From Clostridia bacterium (lineage in GTDB: Bacteria; Bacillota_A; Clostridia; Christensenellales; Aristaeellaceae), in the NCBI GenBank assembly GCA_017530275.1, contig JAFXMP010000331.1, positions 1-12,526 of the forward strand: DNA of 12,526 nucleotides, in the 5' to 3' direction. The stretch's first letter is position 1, and every line of letters begins with the position of its first letter. The notes under the pieces were generated by a model that saw nothing but the letters and a program-made list of their open reading frames with translations, made no database searches and had not been told where the DNA came from. The position numbers were made by a program, and so were the translations under genes. Shown here in pieces: positions 6,290-12,526 of this stretch.

Positions 6290-7870
6290 ATGATGAAAAA
6301 ACTGCTTGCCCTGGTGCTGGCCGTCCTGCTGGTCCTGTCCGCCGCCGGAATGGCCGCGGCGGATGAAAAATCCGTGAACATCGGCGTCACCAGCACGCTG
6401 ACCACCCTGAACCCCCTGGCCTGCGACAACACGGAGATCGTGAAATACGCGGTGTCCCTGGTGTTCCTGCCCCTGGTAGAGCTGAACGCCGATTTGGAAT
6501 TCGTGCCCCAGCTGGCGGAAAGCATCACCACAGAAGACAACCTGACCTTCACGATCAAATTGCAGGACGCGGCCAAATGGAGCGATGGACAGCCCGTCAC
6601 CGCCCAGGACGTGGCCTTTACCCTGGCCATCGGCGCCGACCCCGTGTCCGCTAACATCGCCCTGCCTCTCTACGCCGTGGAAGGCACTGACGACGACGGC
6701 TTCATTGAGTCCGGCGCGAAAGAAATTAGCGGCGTGAAGGTGATCGACGAAAAAACCCTCACTGTGTCCCTCAAATGGCCCACCGCCCTGTATACCTTTG
6801 AAAACAACTTTGGCCGGTATCTCTTCCCCGTGCCGGAGCATGTATTGAAGGATGTGGACCGGGCCGAGCTGCTCACTTACGCCTGGTTCAATAAGCCCGA
6901 CGTGATCTCCGGCCCCTACTTCATCACCGAAGCGGACCTGCAGCACTACGTCCACTATCAGGCCAACCCGGAGTACTTCCTGGGCGCGCCGAAAATCAAG
7001 TACCTGAACATCAACGTGGTGGCCGCCGCCCAAATGCTGGCGGGCCTGCGCAGCGGGGAAATCGACCTGGTGCAGCAGACCATGGGTTCCATCCCCGTGG
7101 AGGATTATGACGCCGTGCGCGGCCTGTCCAACGTGACCGCCGTCACCGGCACCCCCATCACCAACGAATCCATTTTCATCAACACCGCCAAAGTGTCCGA
7201 CGTGCGCATCCGTCAGGCGCTCCTGTACGGCATGGACCGGCAGAGCATGTTTGAAGCCCTGCTGAACGGCAACGGCGAAGTGATCGACGGCTTCCTGGTG
7301 TCCGCCTCTCCCTATTACAGCGCGGAACTGGGCGTGACTGCCTATGATCCCGAAAAAGCCGCCGCCCTCATCGCCGAAGCTAAGGCCGACGGGGCTAACA
7401 TGAATCTGACCTGGTACGTCAATTCTTCCGAAAGCACTTTCAATCAGGCCGTGGAATACTACGCCGCCCTGTTCGACGAAATGGGACTGCATATCGATAT
7501 CCGCACCGTAAGCTTGGCGAACCTCATGGAAGTGGCCACCAACGGCGAACACGACATCATGAGCGTGGAATACACCTATGCTCCTGTGGACCCCTACACC
7601 GACGTGGCCTGGCTGCTGGGCGGCGAGGGAAGCTGGACAGGCTATGCTTCCGACGAGACCGACGCGGCCCTGGCCCTGAGCCAGGAACTGACCGACGTGG
7701 ACGCCATCTCCGCCCAATATCTGATTGTGGATAAGGCCATGCAGGAAGACGTGGCCATGATCTCCGGTTGGGTGCTGGCCACTCTGGGCGCGGTGAACAA
7801 CCGCCTGGTTGGCGTCACTCCCAACGTGTTCGGCACCTTCATCGACGTGCAGAACTGGGACGTCAAATAA
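6290..7870 (+). CDS. Peptide ABC transporter substrate-binding protein (SBP family 5)
   Basis: Extracytoplasmic receptor of the DppA/OppA type that hands peptides to the membrane permease. The 526-residue length is typical. Residues 1-24 are a Sec signal peptide (MMKKLLALVLAVLLVLSAAG, then MAAA, cut before DEKS). There is no lipobox cysteine, so the mature protein would not be a standard lipoprotein. The SBP_bac_5 fold is shown by the early STLTTLNPLACD segment, EFVPQLAESI, the hallmark WSDGQPVTAQDVAFTL, RIRQALLYGMDRQSM near the middle and later AEAKADGANMNLTWYV. The ATG at 6290 follows AGGAGG (6277-6282); a second ATG directly adjoins it. It starts 11 nt after the amidohydrolase gene and is followed by a stable hairpin that may protect its message. 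Ligand cannot be told from sequence. Confidence 0.94.
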   Translation: MMKKLLALVLAVLLVLSAAGMAAADEKSVNIGVTSTLTTLNPLACDNTEIVKYAVSLVFLPLVELNADLEFVPQLAESITTEDNLTFTIKLQDAAKWSDGQPVTAQDVAFTLAIGADPVSANIALPLYAVEGTDDDGFIESGAKEISGVKVIDEKTLTVSLKWPTALYTFENNFGRYLFPVPEHVLKDVDRAELLTYAWFNKPDVISGPYFITEADLQHYVHYQANPEYFLGAPKIKYLNINVVAAAQMLAGLRSGEIDLVQQTMGSIPVEDYDAVRGLSNVTAVTGTPITNESIFINTAKVSDVRIRQALLYGMDRQSMFEALLNGNGEVIDGFLVSASPYYSAELGVTAYDPEKAAALIAEAKADGANMNLTWYVNSSESTFNQAVEYYAALFDEMGLHIDIRTVSLANLMEVATNGEHDIMSVEYTYAPVDPYTDVAWLLGGEGSWTGYASDETDAALALSQELTDVDAISAQYLIVDKAMQEDVAMISGWVLATLGAVNNRLVGVTPNVFGTFIDVQNWDVK

Positions 7871-7881
7871 TATTTCATAGT

Positions 7882-7921
7882 TTCAGGGGCCGTTGCCATC
7901 TTTCCGGCGGCGGCCCCTGAA
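7882..7921 (+). terminator. 16-bp stem hairpin after the binding-protein gene
   Basis: Bases 7882-7897 pair with 7906-7921 over all 16 positions (two G-U) around an 8-nt loop. No T run follows, and the next gene is only 25 nt on in the same direction. Partial termination or 3' stabilisation of the binding-protein message is therefore more likely than full termination. Confidence 0.65.
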
Positions 7922-7945
7922 CAGTTTGCGGCGGGGAGAAAAACA

Positions 7946-8428
7946 ATGCTGATCAGAAAAGCGTCCGGCGAAGAAATGCTGAACCTGTGGGGATATGAGG
8001 ACGCAGACCAAGCGCCGCCTACAGCGCGGTTCTTTTACCGCAATATTTCCTCGGGAAACGCCGTTTTTTGGACGGTGGAGCATGACGGGAAACTGATCGG
8101 GGAACTGTACGCTTTTCTCAATATCAAAGAAGACCAAGATTTCGCGGACGGGATCACCACCGCTTATCTGTGCGCTTTTCGGGTAAAAAAAGAATTTCGC
8201 GGTCAGGGGCTTGGCAGCAGGATGATGGAAGCAGCTCTCGTGGATTTGAAAGCCAGGGGTTTCCGGCGCGCCACCATCGGCGTAAGCGAGGAACGCAACA
8301 AAAAGCTGTACCGCCGCATGGGCTTCCTTACGGAAATCAAGGATTGTTTCTTTGACCCCTGCGCCAGGGACGAGCAGATGCTGCCCGAACAGGACGCGGG
8401 ATTCCTGCTGCTGTCAAAGGAGTTATGA
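7946..8428 (+). CDS. GNAT-family N-acetyltransferase
   Basis: A 160-residue single-domain GNAT, which would transfer an acyl group from acyl-CoA to an amine. Seen are strand beta-2/3 (FWTVEHDGKLIGELYAFLNI, 41-60), the beta-4 segment TTAYLCAFRV (71-80), the CoA pyrophosphate loop RGQGLGSRMM (85-94), the helix EAALVDLKARGFRRATIGVS, and the NKKLYRRMGF motif (118-127) common near the C-terminus. The start ATG follows GGGGAG at about 7934. It sits 75 nt after the binding-protein gene, past the hairpin, and 15 nt before the next start. The acceptor is unknown; an imported amine, peptide or toxic analogue is possible but unproven. Confidence 0.9.
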   Translation: MLIRKASGEEMLNLWGYEDADQAPPTARFFYRNISSGNAVFWTVEHDGKLIGELYAFLNIKEDQDFADGITTAYLCAFRVKKEFRGQGLGSRMMEAALVDLKARGFRRATIGVSEERNKKLYRRMGFLTEIKDCFFDPCARDEQMLPEQDAGFLLLSKEL

Positions 8429-8443
8429 TTGAAGGGTGAAACA

Positions 8444-8950
8444 ATGGCGGAAGAATTTTTGACGCTCATGGCGGATCTGGACGATGACGCCCAAGCCCGT
8501 ATGTCGGCGTGGTACGATGCGTTGAAGGAAGCGGGCTTCACCGGCAAGCAAACGCCGGGACTGCCCTTTCATATCAGCCTTGCCACGTTCCCCCTGGAAA
8601 AGGAGCGGGAAGCGGTTGAAATCATGAAAAAGGCCGGTTCGGCGTTTTCGCCCGTTCCGGTGCATATCAGCCATATGGGCTTGTTCGCGGGTGGCGGGGT
8701 GCTGTTCTGCGCGCCGGAAAGAAATCCGGGGCTGGATGCGCTGCACGCCGCCTGCGAAAAGTATCCTTCCAAATACCCCTGGACGCCCCACGCCACCCTT
8801 TTGATCGATGAACCGGATACCGTCTGCGCGGCGCTGCCTGTGCTGGTGAAGCATTTTTCTCCCTTCATCGCAAGTATCACAAGGCTGCACCTGTGCGCCT
8901 TCTGGCCCAAGCGGGAAATTGCGTCCGCAGAACTGAATCCAAAGAAATAA
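8444..8950 (+). CDS. 2H phosphoesterase superfamily protein (2'-5' RNA ligase-like)
   Basis: A 168-residue protein with the two H-x-[ST]-hydrophobic motifs that form the active site of the 2H fold: H43-I-S-L and H116-A-T-L, spaced about 73 residues apart, each in the right context (LPFHISLATF and WTPHATLLID). Family members act on 2'-5' or cyclic phosphate bonds in RNA or nucleotides; the substrate here is unknown. The frame is open back to a TTG at 8429, directly after the acetyltransferase stop, but ATG 8444 (MAEEFLTL) with GAAGGGTG upstream is the better start. Tight spacing with the acetyltransferase gene suggests translation together. Confidence 0.8.
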   Translation: MAEEFLTLMADLDDDAQARMSAWYDALKEAGFTGKQTPGLPFHISLATFPLEKEREAVEIMKKAGSAFSPVPVHISHMGLFAGGGVLFCAPERNPGLDALHAACEKYPSKYPWTPHATLLIDEPDTVCAALPVLVKHFSPFIASITRLHLCAFWPKREIASAELNPKK

Positions 8951-9000
8951 GCGGACATGCTTTTCAGACAAACTGGGCTTTGTGAAGGGGAAAAGGTCAA

Positions 9001-9366
9001 ATGGAACTGAAAAGAATAGAATATAATCTGACTGTTTGCAAAGTGCCGGACACAGCAAATATAGATATGACAGCCGAATTCTATTTTATCGGGAAAACGG
9101 ATGAAGAATTATCTTTAGTGTGCAAAACGGAAGATACTCCAACTGAGACGGTTGAGCGGGACGATGGATGGAAAGGGTTTCGTATTCAGGGAACACTTGA
9201 TTTTTCATTGATTGGCATCCTGTCAAAACTGTCAGGTATCCTTGCTGATCATCAAATAGGCATCTTTGCAGTATCGACATACAATACAGACTATATTCTC
9301 GTGAAGGAAGAAAACTTTGACAGGGCTTTAAAGGTCTTGGCTAATGAAGGATATACGATCGTATAA
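9001..9366 (+). CDS. ACT domain-containing protein
   Basis: A 121-residue protein of the small ACT-domain (CASTOR/ACT_7-like) type, in which ACT modules bind amino acids or similar effectors. The N-terminal half (VCKVPDTANI, FYFIGKTDEELSLVCKTEDT, ERDDGWKGFRI) and the ACT half (DFSLIGILSKLSGILADHQI, then GIFAVSTYNTDYILVKEENF) both look complete. The DFSL-IG-I-L and AVSTYNTDY signatures are typical of the group. The ATG follows AAGGGGAAAAGG. The gene is strikingly richer in A+T than its neighbours (20 G/C in the 60 bases 9061-9120) and uses codons such as AGA and ATA that are rare around it, which suggests acquisition from elsewhere. In this operon it could sense imported amino acids, but that is inference. 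Confidence 0.82.
   Translation: MELKRIEYNLTVCKVPDTANIDMTAEFYFIGKTDEELSLVCKTEDTPTETVERDDGWKGFRIQGTLDFSLIGILSKLSGILADHQIGIFAVSTYNTDYILVKEENFDRALKVLANEGYTIV
9317..9365 (+). promoter_or_regulatory. Possible internal promoter with palindromic operator
   Basis: TTGACA (9317-9322) is followed after 17 nt by GCTAAT (9340-9345). The predicted start falls at a perfect 14-bp palindrome, TATACGATCGTATA (9352-9365), which spans the end of the ACT gene. The arrangement would suit repressor control of the transporter genes. The host DNA is A+T-rich and coding, so chance is a real alternative. Confidence 0.35.
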
Positions 9367-9393
9367 ATATCAATTTATCCAGGAGGTGCCCCC

Positions 9394-10374
9394 ATGCCCG
9401 CGCTGCTGAGTATCCGCGATCTGGAAATATCCTTCCGCAACGGAAAAAAAATGACGCCCGCCGTCAGCGGCGTTTCTTTTGACGTGGGCGCGGGGGAGAT
9501 CGTGACATTGGTGGGCGAGAGCGGAAGCGGGAAAAGCGTGACCGCCCTGTCCATTTTGGGGCTGCTGGCCCGGCAGGGGAAAATCACCGGGGGCGAAATT
9601 CTGTTTGAGGGAAAGAATCTGCTTGCTTTGTCCCCGGCGGAAATGGACCTGATCCGGGGCAAAGAAATCGCCATGATCTTTCAGGACATCATGTACAGCC
9701 TGAACCCGGTGCTCACCATCGGCAGTCAGATGATGGAGGGCATGCGCCGCCATTTAGGATATACCAAAGAACAGGCTTGGGCGGAAAGTGTGCGGCTGCT
9801 GCGGCGCACCGGTATCCGGGATGCGGAAAGCATGATGAAAAAATATCCCCATATGTGTTCCGGGGGCATGCGGCAGCGGGTGATGATCGCCATGGCCCTG
9901 TCCTGCAAACCCAAATTATTGATTGCCGACGAGCCCACCACCGCCTTAGACGTGACCATTCAGTGCCAGATCATGGAGCTGCTGCGCTCCCTGCGGGAGG
10001 AAACGGGCATGGCCGTGCTGCTCATCACCCATGATATCGGCATCGTGGCGGAAATGGCGGACCGGGTGGCGGTGATGTACGCGGGCCAGTGCGTGGAGGA
10101 GGCGGACGCGGAAACCCTGCTCACCCGCCCGGCCCACGCCTATACCCGCGCCCTCATGCAGGCGGTGCCGGGGCTGCATGACGATAAAGCCCGGCGGCTG
10201 TATGCTATTCCCGGCTTCGTGCCCCAGGTATATGGGGATATGACGGGCTGCCGCTTCGCCCCCCGCTGCCCCCACGGTCAGGAGTGTCCCTGGAAGGAAG
10301 ACGCGGAGATGGCCGAAATCGCGCCGGGCCATCTGTCCCGCTGCCTTTGGACGGAAGGGGGGAAAGCGGTATGA
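9394..10374 (+). CDS. dppD: Peptide ABC transporter ATP-binding protein (DppD/OppD type)
   Basis: One of two cytoplasmic ATPases that power peptide import. The 326-residue length is usual. In order: Walker A GESGSGKS (41-48), Q-loop Q97 (MIFQD), ABC signature CSGGMRQRV (155-163), Walker B LLIADE (175-180), D-loop TALD, and switch H213 (ITHD). The C-terminal oligo_HPY extension ends with four cysteines (C286, C292, C298, C317) in the spacing CRFAPRCPHGQEC; DppD homologues with this cluster have been reported to hold an iron-sulphur centre. The first signature residue is Cys rather than the common Phe or Leu. ATG 9394 follows AGGAGGTG. Its stop overlaps the next gene by ATGA, so the two ATPases are translationally coupled. 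Confidence 0.93.
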   Translation: MPALLSIRDLEISFRNGKKMTPAVSGVSFDVGAGEIVTLVGESGSGKSVTALSILGLLARQGKITGGEILFEGKNLLALSPAEMDLIRGKEIAMIFQDIMYSLNPVLTIGSQMMEGMRRHLGYTKEQAWAESVRLLRRTGIRDAESMMKKYPHMCSGGMRQRVMIAMALSCKPKLLIADEPTTALDVTIQCQIMELLRSLREETGMAVLLITHDIGIVAEMADRVAVMYAGQCVEEADAETLLTRPAHAYTRALMQAVPGLHDDKARRLYAIPGFVPQVYGDMTGCRFAPRCPHGQECPWKEDAEMAEIAPGHLSRCLWTEGGKAV

Positions 10375-11351
10375 GCGTGAGACCTGTGATCGAAGCGCGG
10401 AACCTGTGCAAAGATTATAAGGTTTCCGGGGAAAACAGCCTGTTTGCCAAAACCTTTTCCGCCGTCAAGGACGTGAGTTTTTCCGTGTACCCCGGGGAAA
10501 CCTTCGGCATCGTGGGGGAAAGCGGATGCGGCAAATCCACGGTGGCCCGCCTGCTCATGTGTTTGGAAAAGCCCACGGCGGGCGAAGTATATTTTCAGGG
10601 AAAACGCACGGATCATTTGCCGGAAGCCCAGCGCCGGAAGCTTCGGCCCCGGTTTCAAATGGTGTTTCAGGACAGCGGGTCCTCCCTGAACCCCCGGAAG
10701 CGGGTGGGGGATTTGATCCGGGAGCCTATGCAGTACCATCATTTGGGCAGCGCCAAGGAAATCGACGAACGAGTGGAAGAATTATTATCTTTAGTGGGTC
10801 TGCCCGCCGAAATGAAGGACCGCTATCCCCACGAGTTTTCCGGGGGCCAGCGGCAGAGGATTTGTATTGCAAAAGCGCTTTCCCTGAACCCGGACGTGGT
10901 GGTGCTGGACGAACCGGTGTCGGCCCTGGACGTATCCGTACAGGCCCAGATTCTGAACCTTTTGCGGGATTTGCAGGAAAAGCTGAATCTGACCTATCTG
11001 TTTATTGGCCATGGCTTGGGCGCTGTGCACTATTTAAGCTCCCGCATCGCGGTGATGTACCGAGGCAGGATCGTGGAAATGGGCGGGTCGGACGCCCTGT
11101 TCGACCGTCCTGCCCATCCCTACACCAAAGCCCTGCTGGACGCCGCGCCGGTGGCGGACTATGCCCTGCGGGGCAGGCAGCGGGTGACGCTGGAGGGCGA
11201 AGTGGATCGTGAACCGCCTGCCGGGGCCTGCCCCCTGTACGCCCGGTGCCCTTATAAGGCGGAAGACTGTCTGCGCTTCAAGGGTGAAATGACCGCCGTA
11301 CCGAAAGACGAAACCCATCTTTCTGTCTGCCATCGGGCGTGGGAGGGATAG
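10371..11351 (+). CDS. dppF: Peptide ABC transporter ATP-binding protein (DppF/OppF type)
   Basis: Second ATPase of the importer, 326 residues from the ATG in the ATGA overlap (MSVRPVIEARNLCKDYKV). The frame is open for 29 codons further upstream, but that part only mirrors the end of the previous gene; AAGGGGGGAAAG precedes the chosen start. Walker A GESGCGKS (49-56), Q100, signature FSGGQRQRI (156-164), Walker B VVVLDE (176-181), SALD, and switch H214 are present. The switch segment reads FIGHGL where the family usually has ISHDL or VTHDL, so the Asp after the His is Gly. The C-terminal region has cysteines at 287, 293, 300 and 320 in the same layout as its partner. The next gene begins 4 nt after its stop. 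Confidence 0.92.
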   Translation: MSVRPVIEARNLCKDYKVSGENSLFAKTFSAVKDVSFSVYPGETFGIVGESGCGKSTVARLLMCLEKPTAGEVYFQGKRTDHLPEAQRRKLRPRFQMVFQDSGSSLNPRKRVGDLIREPMQYHHLGSAKEIDERVEELLSLVGLPAEMKDRYPHEFSGGQRQRICIAKALSLNPDVVVLDEPVSALDVSVQAQILNLLRDLQEKLNLTYLFIGHGLGAVHYLSSRIAVMYRGRIVEMGGSDALFDRPAHPYTKALLDAAPVADYALRGRQRVTLEGEVDREPPAGACPLYARCPYKAEDCLRFKGEMTAVPKDETHLSVCHRAWEG

Positions 11352-11355
11352 AAGC

Positions 11356-12300
11356 ATGTGGAAATACATCCTGAAAAAGCTGCTGCTGGCCATTCCCGTG
11401 CTGCTGGGCATCACCATCTTGGATTACGCCCTCATGTCTTTAGCGGGAAGCCCTCTGGATATGATGGTGGGGCCCCGGATTACCGAGGGAACCATCGCGG
11501 CCCGGGCCGCTCAATGGGGCTTGGATCAGCCCTTTTATGTTCAATACTGGAACTGGCTGACGGAGGTGCTGCACGGCAATTTGGGCTACGCCTATAAAAG
11601 CGGCCAGCCGGTTTCGGAGATCATCGGCAGCCATTTGGGCCCCACCCTGCTGCTCATGGGCGTTTCCATGGTGCTGGGCCTGCTCATCGCCGTCCCCGGC
11701 GGCATTTACAGCGCTGTGCACCGCTACCAGAAGCGGGACTACGCGGTGGTTTCCGCCTCCTTCCTGTTCAGCAGCATCCCCGGCTTTTTCTTAGCCCTGA
11801 TTTTCGTGTATTTCTTCACGGTGCGTTTGGGCTGGCTGCCCTCCAGCGGCATGTACACCCCCGGCGTGGGGGGCGACTGGGTGGACGTGGCCCGGCACCT
11901 CATCATGCCCTCCTTGGTGCTGGCCCTGGGCGTAGCGGGGGGCAACATCCGTTATATCCGCTCCTCCGTGCTGGAAATCCTGGAAATGGATTACCTGCGC
12001 ACCGCCACGGCAAAGGGCCTGGGACGGAAAATCGTCATTCGGAAGCACGCCCTGCGCAACGCCCTGCTGCCCATCATCACGGTGATCGGCATGCAGATTC
12101 CCACGCTCTTTGGCGGCGCGGTGATCGTGGAGCAGATGTTTTCCTGGCCCGGCTTAGGCCAGGTGACATGGGACGCGGTGCTCAGCCGCAATTATCCCGT
12201 GATCATGGGGGTCTGCCTCCTGTCCGCCGTGGTGGTGCTGGCGGCGAACCTGGTGACGGATATTCTGTACGCGCTGGTTGATCCGACGATACAGTATTGA
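11356..12300 (+). CDS. dppB: Peptide ABC transporter permease (DppB/OppB type)
   Basis: Inner-membrane channel subunit, 314 residues, complete. It begins with the family's MWKYILKKLLLAIPVLLGIT and has hydrophobic segments near 9-30, 98-120, 132-156, 181-197, 235-262 and 284-306. The ATPase-contacting EAA loop is at 212-232 (DYLRTATAKGLGRKIVIRKH), followed by ALRNALLPIITVIGMQIP. The C-terminus (DILYALVDPTIQY) is the standard ending of DppB. GGGAGG within the end of the preceding gene is the ribosome site. DppB normally works with a DppC partner encoded next to it; here the stop runs straight into a heptamer array and then an insertion sequence, so the partner is displaced, lost or elsewhere. 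Confidence 0.94.
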   Translation: MWKYILKKLLLAIPVLLGITILDYALMSLAGSPLDMMVGPRITEGTIAARAAQWGLDQPFYVQYWNWLTEVLHGNLGYAYKSGQPVSEIIGSHLGPTLLLMGVSMVLGLLIAVPGGIYSAVHRYQKRDYAVVSASFLFSSIPGFFLALIFVYFFTVRLGWLPSSGMYTPGVGGDWVDVARHLIMPSLVLALGVAGGNIRYIRSSVLEILEMDYLRTATAKGLGRKIVIRKHALRNALLPIITVIGMQIPTLFGGAVIVEQMFSWPGLGQVTWDAVLSRNYPVIMGVCLLSAVVVLAANLVTDILYALVDPTIQY

Positions 12301-12301
12301 G

Positions 12302-12336
12302 GAGAGTTGAGAGTGAAGAGTTGAGAGTTGAGATTC
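12302..12336. repeat. Degenerate GAGAGTT heptamer array, copy 2
   Basis: Five 7-nt units: GAGAGTT, GAGAGTG, AAGAGTT, GAGAGTT, GAGATTC, beginning right after the dppB stop codon. The last two units and the following TAT match the end of the copy at 1654-1688. The remaining ~50 bases before the insertion sequence are A+T-rich and hold nothing I recognise. Confidence 0.82.
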
Positions 12337-12461
12337 TATAGAGTTGTGAAAATGAATAAGACAGTCAGCGAAATAACATATCAGACTAGAGTGTGTTTCT
12401 AAACTCATAATGTGCTAACAAAAGCGAAAAAAGATGCAAAAACCAAAAGGATTATTGCCGA

Positions 12462-12508
12462 TAGCGTCGAATAAAGCAGTGAGAGGTGAAGCAAATGATT
12501 CGACGCTA
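12462..12508 (+). promoter_or_regulatory. 11-bp inverted repeat enclosing the transposase start
   Basis: TAGCGTCGAAT (12462-12472) and ATTCGACGCTA (12498-12508) are perfect inverted copies. The 25-nt loop contains the GAGAGGTG ribosome site and the ATG. In RNA this could limit transposase translation from read-through transcripts, as known for some other IS elements. Confidence 0.6.
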
Positions 12509-12526
12509 CGAGGTCACAGATGAGGA
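12495..12526 (+). CDS. IS5-family transposase, N-terminal 10 codons (partial)
   Basis: The visible product, MIRRYEVTDE, matches the usual opening of IS5-group (IS427-like) transposases, which typically read M-x-R-R-Y-E-[LV]-T-D-E-Q-W. A GAGAGGTGAAG ribosome site lies just upstream. Only ten codons are in the window, so neither the catalytic DDE residues nor integrity can be judged. Confidence 0.55.
   Translation, partial: MIRRYEVTDE

Larger units (their letters stand above)
12389..12526 (+). mobile_element. Left end of an IS5-like insertion sequence (runs off window)
   Basis: GAGTGTGTTTCTAAACTC at about 12389 has the look of an IS5-group terminal repeat, preceded by CTA, a target motif seen in this family. 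About 105 bases of A+T-rich leader follow, then a transposase start typed as IS5-like. The exact boundary, the right end and the target duplication lie outside the view, so the outer limit is an estimate. Confidence 0.55.

Noticed and set aside
6179..7717. A 512-codon open frame on the reverse strand opposite the peptide-binding protein
   Set aside because: The translation is rich in Gly, His, Val and Gln without domain-like order, as expected antisense to a G/C-rich gene; the forward gene is clear and complete.
8429..8443. TTG start of the 2H protein directly after the acetyltransferase stop
   Set aside because: It has no ribosome site at proper spacing; ATG 8444 has GAAGGGTG upstream and gives the usual N-terminus.
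10284..10370. Upstream extension of the second ATPase (29 codons)
   Set aside because: It lies entirely inside the end of the previous gene in another frame; similarity starts at the ATG in the ATGA overlap, which has a ribosome site.
1..12526. tRNA, rRNA or known riboswitch
   Set aside because: No cloverleaf, rRNA segment or familiar riboswitch core was recognised in any intergenic stretch; the leader at 5057-5147 shows only a simple hairpin.

Overview
The window (about 12.5 kb, mostly around 60% G+C by eye) looks like chromosome from an anaerobic, probably gut-associated Firmicute of the class Clostridia. The basis is strong AGGAGG-type ribosome sites, GTG and TTG starts, sugar and peptide ABC transporters, a UxaC relic, a C_GCAxxG_C_C protein and a MATE pump. 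This placement is inference; there is no rRNA or marker gene to fix it.

Left part (1-2145): an intact MalG-type sugar ABC permease ends at a long bidirectional terminator. Then comes a patch of broken genes: a reverse-strand YcxB-like protein that has lost its N-terminus, joined head-on at about 1435 to the last ~33 codons of another protein (probably a TRAP-transporter binding protein), then a G/C palindrome, a degenerate GAGAGTT heptamer array, and the last ~125 codons of glucuronate isomerase (uxaC). The two forward relics may be what is left of a hexuronate uptake and breakdown operon.

Middle (2145-4960): a reverse-strand Tat-exported protein fuses a C_GCAxxG_C_C cysteine domain to a covalent-FMN domain, pointing to extracytosolic electron transfer. 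Divergent from it is a MATE efflux gene split by one frameshift. A cluster of G/C palindromes follows, then an A+T-rich stretch holding an Ada-type zinc-motif relic.

Right part (5022-12300): a peptide-use operon. A clear sigma-A promoter and a leader hairpin precede an M20D amidohydrolase with a probable TTG start. Next come a family-5 peptide-binding protein, a strong 3' hairpin, a GNAT acetyltransferase, a 2H phosphoesterase-like protein, an A+T-rich ACT-domain protein, two Dpp/Opp ATPases (overlapping by 4 bp) and a DppB-type permease. The system would bind and import peptides or acylated amino acids and hydrolyse them inside the cell. The expected second permease (DppC) does not follow. 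Instead there is a second GAGAGTT heptamer array and the left end of an IS5-like element, whose transposase start lies in the loop of a perfect 11-bp inverted repeat.

The most unusual items are the flavinylated C_GCAxxG fusion, the small-enzyme/ACT cassette inside the peptide operon with a possible internal promoter and operator, the dispersed heptamer arrays at breakpoints, and the start-sequestering hairpin of the IS.
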